A DNA stretch of 64,000 bases from Comamonadaceae bacterium CD01 (lineage in GTDB: Bacteria > Pseudomonadota > Gammaproteobacteria > Burkholderiales > Burkholderiaceae_C): NCBI GenBank assembly GCA_002894305.1, contig PGEI01000003.1, positions 1 to 64,000 on the forward strand. Direction: 5' to 3'. The notes beneath the pieces were generated by a model. It was given only the letters and a program-made list of their open reading frames with translations, was not told where the DNA came from and made no database searches. This document shows, in pieces, positions 53,952 to 63,109 of this stretch. Within the stretch, counting starts at the first letter, position 1. The number at the start of each line of letters is the position of its first letter. The position numbers and the translations under genes are program-made.

Positions 53952-55400
53952 TCAGATACCGGCCATGTTGATGTACTTGACAACGAGGTAGTCCTCGATG
54001 CCGTAGCGCGAGCCCTCGCGGCCTATGCCCGACTGCTTCACGCCGCCAAACGGCGCCACCTCGTTCGAGATCAGGCCGGTGTTCACACCCACCATGCCGT
54101 ACTCCAGACGCTCGGCCACGCGCCAGACGCGGCCCAGGTCGCGCGCGTAGAAGTAGCTCGCCAGGCCGAACTCGGTGTCATTGGCCAGAGCCACAACCTC
54201 GTCCTCGGTCTCGAAGCGGAACAGCGGCGCCAGCGGGCCAAAGGTTTCCTCCTTGGCCACCGCCATGCCCTGCGTGACATCGGCCAGCACCGTGGGCTCG
54301 AAGAACGACTGGCCCAACGCGTGGCGCTTGCCGCCCGTGAGCACGCGCGCGCCCTTGGCGGTTGCGTCGGCAATATGCTCCTCGACCTTGGCCACGGCCT
54401 TGGCATCGATCAGCGGACCTATGCGTACGCCGTCCTGCAGGCCATCGCCCACCTGCATAGCCTGCACGGCGGCGACCAGCTTTTGCGCGAACGCGTCGTA
54501 CACCTTGGCGTGCACGTACAGGCGGTTGGCGCATACGCAGGTCTGGCCGGCATTGCGGTACTTGGAGACGAGAGCCCCCTCCACGGCGGCGTCCAGGTCG
54601 GCGTCCTCGAAAACGATGAAGGGCGCGTTGCCGCCCAGCTCCATCGACACCTTCTTGATGGTCGCGGCCGTCTGCTGCATCAGCGTGCGCCCCACCTCGG
54701 TCGATCCCGTGAAGGTGAGCTTGCGCACCAGCGGGTTGGTGGCCAGCTCGGTGCCGATGTCGCCCGCCGCGCCGGTCACCACCGACAGCACGCCAGCCGG
54801 AATGCCGGCGCGCTCGGCCAGCACGGCCAGCGCCAGGGCGGTAAGCGGCGTCTGCGAGGCCGGCTTGACCACCATGGTGCAGCCTGCGGCCAGTGCCGGC
54901 CCTGCCTTGCGCGTGATCATCGCGGCTGGGAAGTTCCACGGCGTGATGGCGGCGCACACGCCGATCGGCTCCTTGGTGACGACGATGCGCTGGCTGGCCA
55001 CCGGCGCCGGAATGGTGTCGCCATAGACACGCTTGCCCTCCTCGGCAAACCATTCGATGAAGGATGCGGCGTAGGCGATCTCGCCCTTGGCCTCGGCCAG
55101 GGGCTTGCCCTGCTCCAGGGTCATGATGGTCGCCAGATCATCCTGGTGCGCCATGATCAGCTCGAACCAGCGCTTGAGCAGGGCCGCGCGCTCCTTGGCC
55201 GTGCGCGCGCGCCAGGCGGGCCAGGCGCGGTTCGCGGCCTCTATGGCCTGGCGCGCGTGGGCGGCACCGAGCTTGGGCACGCTGGCGATATGCGCGCCCG
55301 TGGCGGGATTCGTCACGGCAATGGTCTGCTGCGCGCCCAGCCACTGGCCGTCGATGAAGCACTGCTCGCGCAGCAGCGATGGGTCTTTCAAATTCCACAT
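53952..55400 (-). CDS. gabD: NAD(P)-dependent aldehyde dehydrogenase, succinate-semialdehyde type
   Basis: A 482-residue aldehyde dehydrogenase. The catalytic cysteine lies in [15 protein letters not shown], the general base in [10 protein letters not shown], and the cofactor segment is [11 protein letters not shown] with [12 protein letters not shown]. The C-terminal [20 protein letters not shown] is the succinate/glutarate-semialdehyde dehydrogenase ending. It oxidises a C4/C5 semialdehyde to the diacid. ATG 55400 follows ggagcaac. Its place in a catabolic operon means the real substrate may be another aldehyde. Confidence 0.85.
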   Translation of the reverse strand: MWNLKDPSLLREQCFIDGQWLGAQQTIAVTNPATGAHIASVPKLGAAHARQAIEAANRAWPAWRARTAKERAALLKRWFELIMAHQDDLATIMTLEQGKPLAEAKGEIAYAASFIEWFAEEGKRVYGDTIPAPVASQRIVVTKEPIGVCAAITPWNFPAAMITRKAGPALAAGCTMVVKPASQTPLTALALAVLAERAGIPAGVLSVVTGAAGDIGTELATNPLVRKLTFTGSTEVGRTLMQQTAATIKKVSMELGGNAPFIVFEDADLDAAVEGALVSKYRNAGQTCVCANRLYVHAKVYDAFAQKLVAAVQAMQVGDGLQDGVRIGPLIDAKAVAKVEEHIADATAKGARVLTGGKRHALGQSFFEPTVLADVTQGMAVAKEETFGPLAPLFRFETEDEVVALANDTEFGLASYFYARDLGRVWRVAERLEYGMVGVNTGLISNEVAPFGGVKQSGIGREGSRYGIEDYLVVKYINMAGI

Positions 55401-55420
55401 GGTGTTGCTCCTTGAATGCG

Positions 55421-56164
55421 TCAGCCGGCCATGTACAGGCCGCCGTTGACATGGATGACTTCGCCGGTGATGAAGCTGGCGGCGCTGCTGCACAGGAAGC
55501 CGATCACGCTGGCGATTTCCTCGGGTTGTCCCAGGCGCTTGAGCGGTGTTTGCTCTATCGACTCCTGGCCGCGCCTGGCGATCAGCTCATTGGTCATTGG
55601 CGTGGCGATGACGCCGGGCGAGACGGCGTTCACGCGCGTCTTCGGGCCCAGCTCGCGCGCCAGCGAGCGGGTCAGGCTCAGGATCGCCCCCTTGGACGCG
55701 CTGTAGTGCGCGTTGTAATAGGCGCCCCGATGCGCGGCCAGCGAACTCAGGTGCACGATGGAGCTGCCGTCGCGCAGCACGGCAATGGCGCGCTGGCACA
55801 GATAGAACACGCCGTCGAGGTTGATGGACAGGGTCTGGCGCCACTGCGCGTCGGTCATCTCCCTGACCGGCTGCGCCAGGTACAGGCCGGCCGAGGGCAC
55901 GAGGTAGTCGATGCCGCCAAAGCGCTCACGCGCCACATCCACGGCCTTCTGCGAATCCTCGGGGTCGGCCGCATCCATGCGCAGGCAGGCCACGCGCCGC
56001 GCTACATCGCCGCCCAGGGTCTGGGCAAAGCCCTCCAGCCCGGCCAGGTCGATATCGGTCAGCACCAGGTTGGCGCCATGGGCATAAAACAGCCTGGCCA
56101 CCTCGCGGCCAATGCCGCCGTTGGCACCGGTCAGCAGCAACGTCTTGTCCTGAAAGTCGTACAT
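55421..56164 (-). CDS. Short-chain dehydrogenase/reductase
   Basis: A 247-residue classical [16 protein letters not shown] cofactor loop, an aspartate at the end of strand 2 (LTDIDLAG) favouring NAD(H), Ser in [11 protein letters not shown], catalytic Tyr/Lys in [10 protein letters not shown], and the C-terminal [14 protein letters not shown]. SDRs of this type oxidise secondary alcohols. It lies between the aldehyde dehydrogenase and E3 genes, with gaps of 20 and 15 bases. Confidence 0.86.
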   Translation of the reverse strand: MYDFQDKTLLLTGANGGIGREVARLFYAHGANLVLTDIDLAGLEGFAQTLGGDVARRVACLRMDAADPEDSQKAVDVARERFGGIDYLVPSAGLYLAQPVREMTDAQWRQTLSINLDGVFYLCQRAIAVLRDGSSIVHLSSLAAHRGAYYNAHYSASKGAILSLTRSLARELGPKTRVNAVSPGVIATPMTNELIARRGQESIEQTPLKRLGQPEEIASVIGFLCSSAASFITGEVIHVNGGLYMAG

Positions 56165-56179
56165 AAGAAAATCTCCTGG

Positions 56180-57586
56180 TCAGATATGCAGGGCCCGGCC
56201 GTAGGCAGCCAACACTGCCTCGTGCATGGATTCGGACATCGTGGGGTGAGGAATGATGGTGGCCATCAGGTCGGCCTCGGTGGTCTCCAGCGTCTGCGCG
56301 ATGGCAAAGCCCTGGATCATCTCGGTGACCTCCTCGCCCACCATGTGCGCGCCCAACAGCTCGCCGCTGCCCGCGTCGAACACCACCTTGGCAAAGCCAG
56401 CGGTGGCGCCCATGGCAATCGCCTTGCCGTTGGCGCCAAAGGGGAACTTGCCCACCTTGACCTTGTGGCCCGCGGCCCTGGCCTGGGCCTCGGTCAGGCC
56501 CACACTGGCCACCTGCGGGTGGCTGTAGGTGCAGGCGGGCACGCGCCTGGGGTCGAGCGCGTGCGGTGCCAGGCCGGCAATATGCTCCACGCACATCACC
56601 CCCTCATGGCTGGCCTTGTGCGCCAGCCAGGGCGGCCCCGCCACATCGCCTATGGCGTACACGCCCGGCTCGGCGGTGCGGCATTGCGCATCGGTGACGA
56701 TATGGGTCTTCTCCACCTGCACGCGGGTCTTTTCCAGGCCCAGGTCTTCCACGTTGCCGACGATGCCCGCGGCTACCAGCACCACGTCGGCCTGCAGCTG
56801 CAACCGGGCCTTGGCGGCGTCCTGGGCCTGCAGCGTCACCTCCCAGCCATTTTTGCCGCGCTGCGCCTGGGCCACGGCCATGCCGGTGTGAATGGCGATG
56901 CCCTCGCGCTGCAGACTGGCGGCCACCTGGGCGGAGACTTCCTCGTCCTCCACCGGCAGGATGCGCCCCGCCATTTCCACCACCGTGACCTCAGCGCCCA
57001 GCGTGCGGTAAAAGCTCGCGAACTCTATGCCTATGGCCCCCGCGCCCACGATCAGCAGGCGCTTGGGCAGGGCGGGCGGGGTCAGCGCCTCGCGGTAGGT
57101 CCACACGCTCTGGCCGTCGCTGGGCAGCTGCGGCAGCTGGCGCGCCCTGGCGCCCGTGGCCAGCACGATGTGCTTGGCCCTGAGTGCCGGGGACACGCCA
57201 TCCGCGCCTGAGACGGACACCGCGCCCGCGCCCTGCAGGCGGGCATGGCCGGTAAACACCTTGACGCCGTTCTTCTTCATCAGGTGCGCGACGCCCTTGT
57301 TGAGCTGCACCGCGACGGCGCGCGAGCGCGCCACCATGGCCGCCAGATCGGCCTGGGGCGCGGCGGCCTGCACGCCGAACTGCGCGGCATTGCGCACCAG
57401 GCGCAGCACGTCGGCCGAGCGCAGCAGCGCCTTGGTCGGTATGCAGCCCCAGTTCAGGCAGATGCCGCCGAGCTGCGCCTTTTCCACCAGCGCGGTCTTC
57501 ATGCCCAGCTGCGCGGCGCGGATGGCGGCCACGTAGCCGCCCGGGCCACCGCCGATGACCAGCAGATCGAATGTTTCCTGTGCCAT
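56180..57586 (-). CDS. lpdA: Dihydrolipoyl dehydrogenase (E3)
   Basis: A 468-residue flavoprotein. FAD site GGGPGGYVAAIRAAQ, redox disulfide GGICLNWGCIPTKALL, NAD site GAGAIGIEFASFY, and the C-terminal active-site region HPTMSESMHEAV (histidine-glutamate pair) are all intact. It reoxidises the lipoyl group of the E2 encoded just upstream in the operon. ATG 57586 has a strong ggaggcg ribosome site. No lipoyl domain is fused to it. Confidence 0.94.
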   Translation of the reverse strand: MAQETFDLLVIGGGPGGYVAAIRAAQLGMKTALVEKAQLGGICLNWGCIPTKALLRSADVLRLVRNAAQFGVQAAAPQADLAAMVARSRAVAVQLNKGVAHLMKKNGVKVFTGHARLQGAGAVSVSGADGVSPALRAKHIVLATGARARQLPQLPSDGQSVWTYREALTPPALPKRLLIVGAGAIGIEFASFYRTLGAEVTVVEMAGRILPVEDEEVSAQVAASLQREGIAIHTGMAVAQAQRGKNGWEVTLQAQDAAKARLQLQADVVLVAAGIVGNVEDLGLEKTRVQVEKTHIVTDAQCRTAEPGVYAIGDVAGPPWLAHKASHEGVMCVEHIAGLAPHALDPRRVPACTYSHPQVASVGLTEAQARAAGHKVKVGKFPFGANGKAIAMGATAGFAKVVFDAGSGELLGAHMVGEEVTEMIQGFAIAQTLETTEADLMATIIPHPTMSESMHEAVLAAYGRALHI

Positions 57587-57597
57587 GACGCGCCTCC

Positions 57598-58833
57598 TCA
57601 GACCAGCATGGACAGCGGCGACTCGATGGCGCGCTGGAACGCCGCCAGCCACTGCGCTGCCAGCGCGCCATCGATGGCGCGGTGGTCCACCGACAGCGTG
57701 CAGCGCATCACCGTGCCCACCTTGAGCTCCCCGCCCTCCACCACGGGCTGCTGCCGCGACGCGCCCACAGCCAGGATGGCGGCCTGCGGCGGGTTGATGA
57801 TGGCGGCGAACTCGCCCACGCCGTACATGCCCAGGTTGCTCACGCTCATGCTGCCGCCCTGGTATTCGTCGGGGCGCAGCTGGCCGGCACGGGCGCGCGC
57901 GGCCAGGTCGGCGATCTCGGCGCTGATCTGCGACAGCGTCTTGCCGTCGGCCGCGCGCACGATGGGGGTGATCAGGCCGGCGTCGGTGGACACGGCCACG
58001 GCGATGTCGGCCTGCTGGTACTGGCGCATGGCTGCGTCGGTCCAGCCCACGTTGGCCTGCGGCACCTCGCGCAGCGCCACGGCCACCGCGCGCACGATGA
58101 AGTCGTTGACCGAGATCTTGCGGCTCGCGCCGGCATTGATCTCGGCGCGCAGCGCCAGCAGGCGCTCCATGCGGCAATCGACCGAGAGGTAGAAATGCGG
58201 GATGGTGGACTTGCTCTCGGCCAGGCGCCGGGCGATGGTGCGGCGCATAGTGCTGTGCGGCACCTCGGTATAGCCGGCGCCGCTGGCGGGCGCAGGCGCA
58301 GACACTGCGGCCGCGGCCGCAGGCTGGCTGGCTGCGCGCTCGATGTCGATCTTCACGATGCGGCCATTCGGGCCACTGCCGGCCAGGCCCGCCAGCGCTA
58401 TGCCGCGCTGCGCCGCCAGGCGCCGCGCCAGCGGGCTGGCGCGCAGGCGCTGGCCTGCATCGCTTGAGGCCGCGGTCACGGGGGCAGTCACGGCGGCAGG
58501 CGCGGGTGCCGCGGACTGCTGCTGGGTCGGTGCGGCCGTAGGCGCTGCGGCGCCGGCGGCCTGCAGCAATGCGTCCACATCCGCAACCGTCTCCCCCTGG
58601 GCCAGCAGCACGGCGATGGGCGCGCCCACCTCGACCTCCTGGCCCGCCTGCACCAGCAGGCGCCCCAGCACGCCGGCGGCTTCGGCGTTGAACTCGACCA
58701 CGGCCTTGTCGGTTTCGATCTCGGCCAGGCAGTCGCCCGCGGCCACGGTGTCGCCCTCCTGCCGCGTCCAGGCGGACAAGGTGGCATGAGTGGAATTGGC
58801 TGCCACTTCGGGCATGCGCAGCAAGGTAGCCAT
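57598..58833 (-). CDS. 2-oxo acid/acetoin dehydrogenase E2 acyltransferase
   Basis: A 411-residue E2. Residues 1-~80 form one lipoyl domain with the lipoylated lysine in ETDKAVVEF; an Ala/Pro linker; a peripheral-subunit binding domain (RASPLARRLAAQRGIALAGL, ~130-165); then the catalytic domain ending in DHRAIDGALAAQWLAAF with the active-site histidine. It moves the acyl group made by E1 to CoA. The single lipoyl domain and short length resemble AcoC and BCKDH-type E2. Confidence 0.9.
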   Translation of the reverse strand: MATLLRMPEVAANSTHATLSAWTRQEGDTVAAGDCLAEIETDKAVVEFNAEAAGVLGRLLVQAGQEVEVGAPIAVLLAQGETVADVDALLQAAGAAAPTAAPTQQQSAAPAPAAVTAPVTAASSDAGQRLRASPLARRLAAQRGIALAGLAGSGPNGRIVKIDIERAASQPAAAAAVSAPAPASGAGYTEVPHSTMRRTIARRLAESKSTIPHFYLSVDCRMERLLALRAEINAGASRKISVNDFIVRAVAVALREVPQANVGWTDAAMRQYQQADIAVAVSTDAGLITPIVRAADGKTLSQISAEIADLAARARAGQLRPDEYQGGSMSVSNLGMYGVGEFAAIINPPQAAILAVGASRQQPVVEGGELKVGTVMRCTLSVDHRAIDGALAAQWLAAFQRAIESPLSMLV

Positions 58834-58834
58834 G

Positions 58835-59320
58835 TCAAACGCTCCTGTTCTTCAAATCATTGCGGTAGCTGGCGATGTCGGCGTACTGCACGAGCTCCAG
58901 CACATGGCCCTCGGGGTCGCGGCAAAACGCCAGGTAGGTGCCGGGGCGCACCTCGACGCGCTCGGGGCCGGTCAAAAACTCCACCCCCTCGGCCCGCAGC
59001 CGCGCCATGGCGGCGTTGATGTCCTCGACGATGAACGTCAGGTAGCTGGCATTGGGTTGGGCCAGGATGGGGCCCACTTGCTGGGCAGCCGGCGCGGAAT
59101 CCACCGGGGCCAGCAGCTTGATGCGCTCGCCATGGCTGGTCTGCAGGCGCACCACGGTGTAGCCGCCATCGGCCAGCGCCGCCTGGCGCGCCTTGTCGGC
59201 GGGCACGAAGACCTCGCTGACAAAGCGGCAACCCAGCGCGTTTTCATAAAACGCCCGCATGCGCGGCAGATCCCGCACGCCCAGGCCCACTTCCAGGGGG
59301 GCCATCATGTTCATGCTCAT
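58835..59320 (-). CDS. VOC-family (glyoxalase/dioxygenase fold) protein
   Basis: A 161-residue protein with two beta-alpha-beta-beta-beta repeats of the vicinal oxygen chelate superfamily: LEVGLGVRDLPRMRAFYENA at the start, YLTFIVEDINAAMARLRAEG and FCRDPEGHVLELVQYAD at the end, with a terminal Glu metal ligand. It may be an isomerase, lyase or dioxygenase acting on an intermediate of the pathway. It lies between the E2 (one-base gap) and E1 genes, an unusual insertion in a dehydrogenase-complex operon. Confidence 0.82.
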   Translation of the reverse strand: MSMNMMAPLEVGLGVRDLPRMRAFYENALGCRFVSEVFVPADKARQAALADGGYTVVRLQTSHGERIKLLAPVDSAPAAQQVGPILAQPNASYLTFIVEDINAAMARLRAEGVEFLTGPERVEVRPGTYLAFCRDPEGHVLELVQYADIASYRNDLKNRSV

Positions 59321-59337
59321 GCTGTACTCCCCTGCCC

Positions 59338-61527
59338 TCAGGCGCGGCCCTGCTCACGCATGACCAGCCGCAGCCCGGCGACGACCTCCTCGGTGCGCGC
59401 CGCGGCGGCGCGCTCCAGCACCTTGGAGATGCTGGGCGAGGCCTCGGCGCCGGTCACGCGCTGCACCGGCTGGTCCAGCCAGTCGAAGCAGCGGCGCTGG
59501 ATCTCGTCGGCCAGCCAGCCGCCATACGATGTGCCACGCGCGCCCTGCTCCACGATGAGCACGTTGTTGGTCTTTCGGATGCTGGCCTCGATGGTGTCCC
59601 AGTCCAGGCTGGCACGATCGAGCCAGCGCAGATCCACCACCTCGGCATCTATGCCGGTCTGCTCCACGGCCTCCAGCGTGTGCTGCACCATGGACAAATA
59701 GGTCAGCACCGTGACGGCCTGGCCGCCACGGCGCACCGCGGCCTTGCCTACGGGAATGATGTAGTCCAGGTCCTCCACCGGCGCCGCGCCCTGGCTGTTG
59801 TACAGATCCACATGCTCGATCACCAGCACCGGATCCTTGCAGGCCAGCGCAGCGTTCATCAGCCCCACATAGTCGAACGGCGTGGACGCGGCCACGATGC
59901 GCCAGCCCGGTGCGGTGGCGAAGATGCCGGCCGGGTCCATGGAATGCTGCGAGCCATAGCCCGTGCCCATGGCCACCTTGGTGCGCAGCACCAGAGGCAC
60001 CTCGAAGCCGCCGCCGAACATGTGGCGCGCCTTGCCGATCTGGTTGAACACCTGGTCGGCCGCCACCCACATGAAGTCGGGGTACATGAATTCGATCACC
60101 GGCTTGTAGCGCCCGTCCATGGCGAGGCCCCCGCCCAGACCGGCGAAGGCGTTCTCGCTGATGGGGGTGCCCAGCACACGATCCGGGAAGCGGTCGCGCA
60201 GGCCCCGCGTGGCGCCGTTGGTGCCACCCTTGAGGCGGTGCACGTCCTCGCCCATGACGACGATGGAGGCGTCGGTCTCCATGCGGCGGTTCATCACGTC
60301 GGCCACCACGTCCACGAACTTGCGCTGCTCGGTCTTGCCGGCAAAGCTGCCGGCTTCCTCGGCGCGCAGGCCCTGCAGCTCGCTCAGGTCGCCACGCACG
60401 CCCACGTCGCGGAAGTCCGGGCTGGGCCAGAGTTCGGGGCGGATGCGGCGCTTGCCCGGCTTGCCCGTGGGATCCATCTCCAGCAGCTCAGCGCTGGCCT
60501 GGGCCATGGCGTCCTTGATGCGCTGGCGCAGCGCCTGGGCATCGTCCTCGGTGAGCAGGCCGCGCTCCTGCATCCGGGCTTCGAGCAGCGCGATCGGGTC
60601 GCGCGCACGCCACTGCTGCTCCTCATCCTTGCTGCGGTAGCCAAAGGCGCTGCCGGGGAAGGGGCCGTTCTGGTGGAAGAAGCGGTAGACATCGGCCTCG
60701 ATCACCGTCGGACCCTTGCCCGCGCGCATGTGCGCCAGGGCCTCCTGCATGGCCAGGTGCACGGCCAGCGGGTCCATGCCGTCAACCTTCCAGCTTTGGA
60801 TGTTGAAGGCCAGGCCGCGTGCCGACAGGCGCGTCTCGGCCGTGGACTCCTCCACCTTGGTAGAGACGGCGTAGCGGTTGTTTTCGATGAAGAAGCACAG
60901 CGGCAGCTTCCAGGCGGCCGCCAGGTTCATGGTCTCCAGCACCGACCCAATGTTGACCGCGCCGTCGCCAAAATAGGTCACGGCCACGGCATCCGTGCCC
61001 GCATGCCTATGCGCCCAGGCCGCGCCGGCCGCCAGCGGCACGCCTCCACCCACGATGGCGTTGGTGCCCAGGGCGCCGGCCTCCACCCACTGCAGGTGCA
61101 TGGAGCCGCCGCGGCCATGGCAGAAGCCCTGATCCAGCCCCAGGATCTCGGCCAGCGTGCGCTGCAGCAGGTTCTGCACCTCGCCGCTAAACCCTGCCTT
61201 GGGATCGAGCCCCTGCGGTGCAATATGGCCCAGCGCCTTGGAGAGGAACTGGTGATGGCCACGATGCGAGCCGTTGATCTGGTCGGCCGTGGTCAGGCCG
61301 ACGATGGAGCCAGCCGCGCCACCCTCCTGACCAATACTGGAGTGCGCGGGGCCGTGCACCAGGCCCTCGCCCGCCAGGTCCAACACGCATTCCTCGAAGC
61401 CGCGGATGACATGCATGTGCGTCAGCAGCGTGCCCAGGAGGACGGGATCGGCCTGCGCCCAGTCCTCGGCGGTGGTGGCAATCTCGACCCAGTCGCTTGC
61501 GGGGGTCAGCGGTGTACGTATCGTCAT
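59338..61527 (-). CDS. Fused E1 alpha-beta thiamine-diphosphate dehydrogenase
   Basis: A 729-residue protein joining both E1 subunits. Residues ~1-370 are E1-alpha: ThDP site GDGAVNIGSVLETMNLAAAW followed by FFIENNRYAVST, and CHGRGGSMHLQWVEAGALGT. Residues ~400-729 are E1-beta: VVMGEDVHRLKGGTNGATRG, GTPISENAFAGLGGGLAMDG and EFMYPDFMWVAADQ. It decarboxylates a 2-oxo acid or cleaves an acetoin-like ketol and passes the acyl group to lipoyl-E2. The E1-alpha part resembles acetoin and branched-chain types. ATG 61527 was chosen as the first start before the ThDP domain. Confidence 0.9.
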   Translation of the reverse strand: MTIRTPLTPASDWVEIATTAEDWAQADPVLLGTLLTHMHVIRGFEECVLDLAGEGLVHGPAHSSIGQEGGAAGSIVGLTTADQINGSHRGHHQFLSKALGHIAPQGLDPKAGFSGEVQNLLQRTLAEILGLDQGFCHGRGGSMHLQWVEAGALGTNAIVGGGVPLAAGAAWAHRHAGTDAVAVTYFGDGAVNIGSVLETMNLAAAWKLPLCFFIENNRYAVSTKVEESTAETRLSARGLAFNIQSWKVDGMDPLAVHLAMQEALAHMRAGKGPTVIEADVYRFFHQNGPFPGSAFGYRSKDEEQQWRARDPIALLEARMQERGLLTEDDAQALRQRIKDAMAQASAELLEMDPTGKPGKRRIRPELWPSPDFRDVGVRGDLSELQGLRAEEAGSFAGKTEQRKFVDVVADVMNRRMETDASIVVMGEDVHRLKGGTNGATRGLRDRFPDRVLGTPISENAFAGLGGGLAMDGRYKPVIEFMYPDFMWVAADQVFNQIGKARHMFGGGFEVPLVLRTKVAMGTGYGSQHSMDPAGIFATAPGWRIVAASTPFDYVGLMNAALACKDPVLVIEHVDLYNSQGAAPVEDLDYIIPVGKAAVRRGGQAVTVLTYLSMVQHTLEAVEQTGIDAEVVDLRWLDRASLDWDTIEASIRKTNNVLIVEQGARGTSYGGWLADEIQRRCFDWLDQPVQRVTGAEASPSISKVLERAAAARTEEVVAGLRLVMREQGRA

Positions 61528-61559
61528 ATCGTGTTCCTGTCTGTTTTGCGTGAGCGGAT

Positions 61560-62390
61560 TCAATAGCCTTGCGCCAGCCAGCCGCCGTCGGAGACGAGGG
61601 CATGGCCGGTGATGAAGGCGGCGGCGTCCGAGGCCAGGTACAGCGCGGCCTCGGCCATTTCCTCGGGGCGCCCGAGGCGGTTCATGGGCGTCTTGCCGCA
61701 CAGCTCGGCACCATTGATGACGCCGCGCGCCATCAGGTCGTCCATCAGGGCCGTGTGCGTGTAGCCGGGGCAGATGGCGTTGACGCGGATGCGGTGCTGC
61801 GCCCATTCGGCTGCCAGGCATTTGGTGAGCGAGACCACGCCGGCCTTGGCCGCGCAATAGGCCAGGCGATTGGCCGAGCTGGACAGCCCCCAGATCGAGG
61901 CCGTGCTCAGGATCACGCCGCCGCCCTGGCTTGCCATGCGCCGGCCGGCGGCCTGCGCGCAGTAAAAGACGCCGGACAGGTCGATGTCGATGGCACGGCG
62001 CCATTCGGCGGGCGTGAGCTCCAGCGAGGGCTTGTTCATCGAGATGCCAGCGTTGTTCAGCAGGATGTCGATGCGGCCGAAGCGCGCCTCGGTCGCGGCG
62101 CAGGCGCGCTCCACCGCCTCGTCGTCGGCGATCGAGGCCTGCACGATGTCCACCTCGACGCCGGGAAAGGCTTGCTGCAGCTGCGCGCACGTCTGCTCCA
62201 GCGCCGCCTGGTCAATGTCGAGCAACATCAGGCGTGCGCCGTGGCGGGCGAAGGCATGGGCCATGGCGCGGCCTATGCCGCTGCCCGCGCCGGTGTTGAG
62301 CACCACCCTGCCCGCCAGGCCAGGATAGCTGGCCGTGGCAAAGGGCTGGGCGCCGGGGTAGCCAAGGGGGATAGGGGTAGGAGTCGTCAT
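61560..62390 (-). CDS. Short-chain dehydrogenase/reductase
   Basis: A 276-residue SDR: NTGAGSGIGRAMAHAFA, D at strand 2 (LLDIDQAAL) favouring NAD, NNAGISMNKPS, the STASIWG serine, catalytic Tyr/Lys in AYCAAKAGVVSL, and ITGHALVSDGGWL. An N-terminal extension of ~25 residues (PIPLGYPGAQPFATAS) precedes the fold. It resembles diacetyl/acetoin- or 3-oxoacyl-reductase-like SDRs. ATG 62390 overlaps the livF stop by four bases. Together with the second SDR it suggests two alcohol oxidation steps. Confidence 0.86.
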   Translation of the reverse strand: MTTPTPIPLGYPGAQPFATASYPGLAGRVVLNTGAGSGIGRAMAHAFARHGARLMLLDIDQAALEQTCAQLQQAFPGVEVDIVQASIADDEAVERACAATEARFGRIDILLNNAGISMNKPSLELTPAEWRRAIDIDLSGVFYCAQAAGRRMASQGGGVILSTASIWGLSSSANRLAYCAAKAGVVSLTKCLAAEWAQHRIRVNAICPGYTHTALMDDLMARGVINGAELCGKTPMNRLGRPEEMAEAALYLASDAAAFITGHALVSDGGWLAQGY

Positions 62391-63109
62391 ACGGCAAGCC
62401 AATCGGTCATGAGTTGTGGGTTGGAGGTGAGCTCTTGCGGCGTGCCTTCGAACACGATGCGGCCATGGCCCATCACGCACACGCGGCTGGAGACCTTGAG
62501 CGCGATGGCCAGCTTCTGCTCGACCAGCACCACCGACACGCCCTTGCTGTGGATGTCCTTGATGACCTCGCCCACCACCTGCACGATCTTGGGCGCCAGG
62601 CCCTCGGTGGGCTCGTCGATCAGCATCACCAGCGGATTGCCCAGCAGCGAGCGGCACATGGTCAGCATCTGCTGCTCGCCGCCCGACAGGCTGCCGGCCC
62701 GGGTGTTGCGCCGCTCCTTGAGGCGCGGGAAGTAGTCGAACATCTGCTCCACGCTCCAGCGCGTGCGCCCGGCGGGCGCTTTTTGCTCGCCCATGCGCAG
62801 GTTCTCGTCCACGGTGAGGTTGTGGAACACCTCGCGCTCCTCGGGCACGAAGGCCACGCCGGCGCGGCAGATCTCGAACGAGCGCGCACCGGCTATCTTT
62901 TTGCCCTGCAACGTGATCTGGCCATCCGAGGGCTCGACCAGCCCCATGATGGTCTTCATGGTGGTGGAACGGCCAGAGCCGTTGCGCCCCAGCAGGCTCA
63001 CCACCTCACCCGGTGCGACGTGAAAGTCCACCCCGTGCAGGATGTGGCTCTTGCCATAGTGGGCATGCACACCCTTGAGCTGCAGCAAGGCTTGTGTGTT
63101 GATGCTCAT
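62387..63109 (-). CDS. livF: Branched-chain-type ABC transporter ATP-binding protein LivF
   Basis: A 240-residue HAAT-family ATPase. The signature LSGGEQQMLTMCRSLL and Walker B VMLIDEPTEGLAP are normal, and the family-specific FVPEEREVFHNLTVDEN is present. Walker A reads GRNGSGRSTT, with arginine (R47) instead of the canonical lysine. This K-to-R variant seems to recur in LivF-like proteins and is not proof of loss. It is a component of a branched-chain amino acid/amide or aromatic compound uptake system. ATG 63109 overlaps livG by four bases. Confidence 0.9.
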   Translation of the reverse strand: MSINTQALLQLKGVHAHYGKSHILHGVDFHVAPGEVVSLLGRNGSGRSTTMKTIMGLVEPSDGQITLQGKKIAGARSFEICRAGVAFVPEEREVFHNLTVDENLRMGEQKAPAGRTRWSVEQMFDYFPRLKERRNTRAGSLSGGEQQMLTMCRSLLGNPLVMLIDEPTEGLAPKIVQVVGEVIKDIHSKGVSVVLVEQKLAIALKVSSRVCVMGHGRIVFEGTPQELTSNPQLMTDWLAV

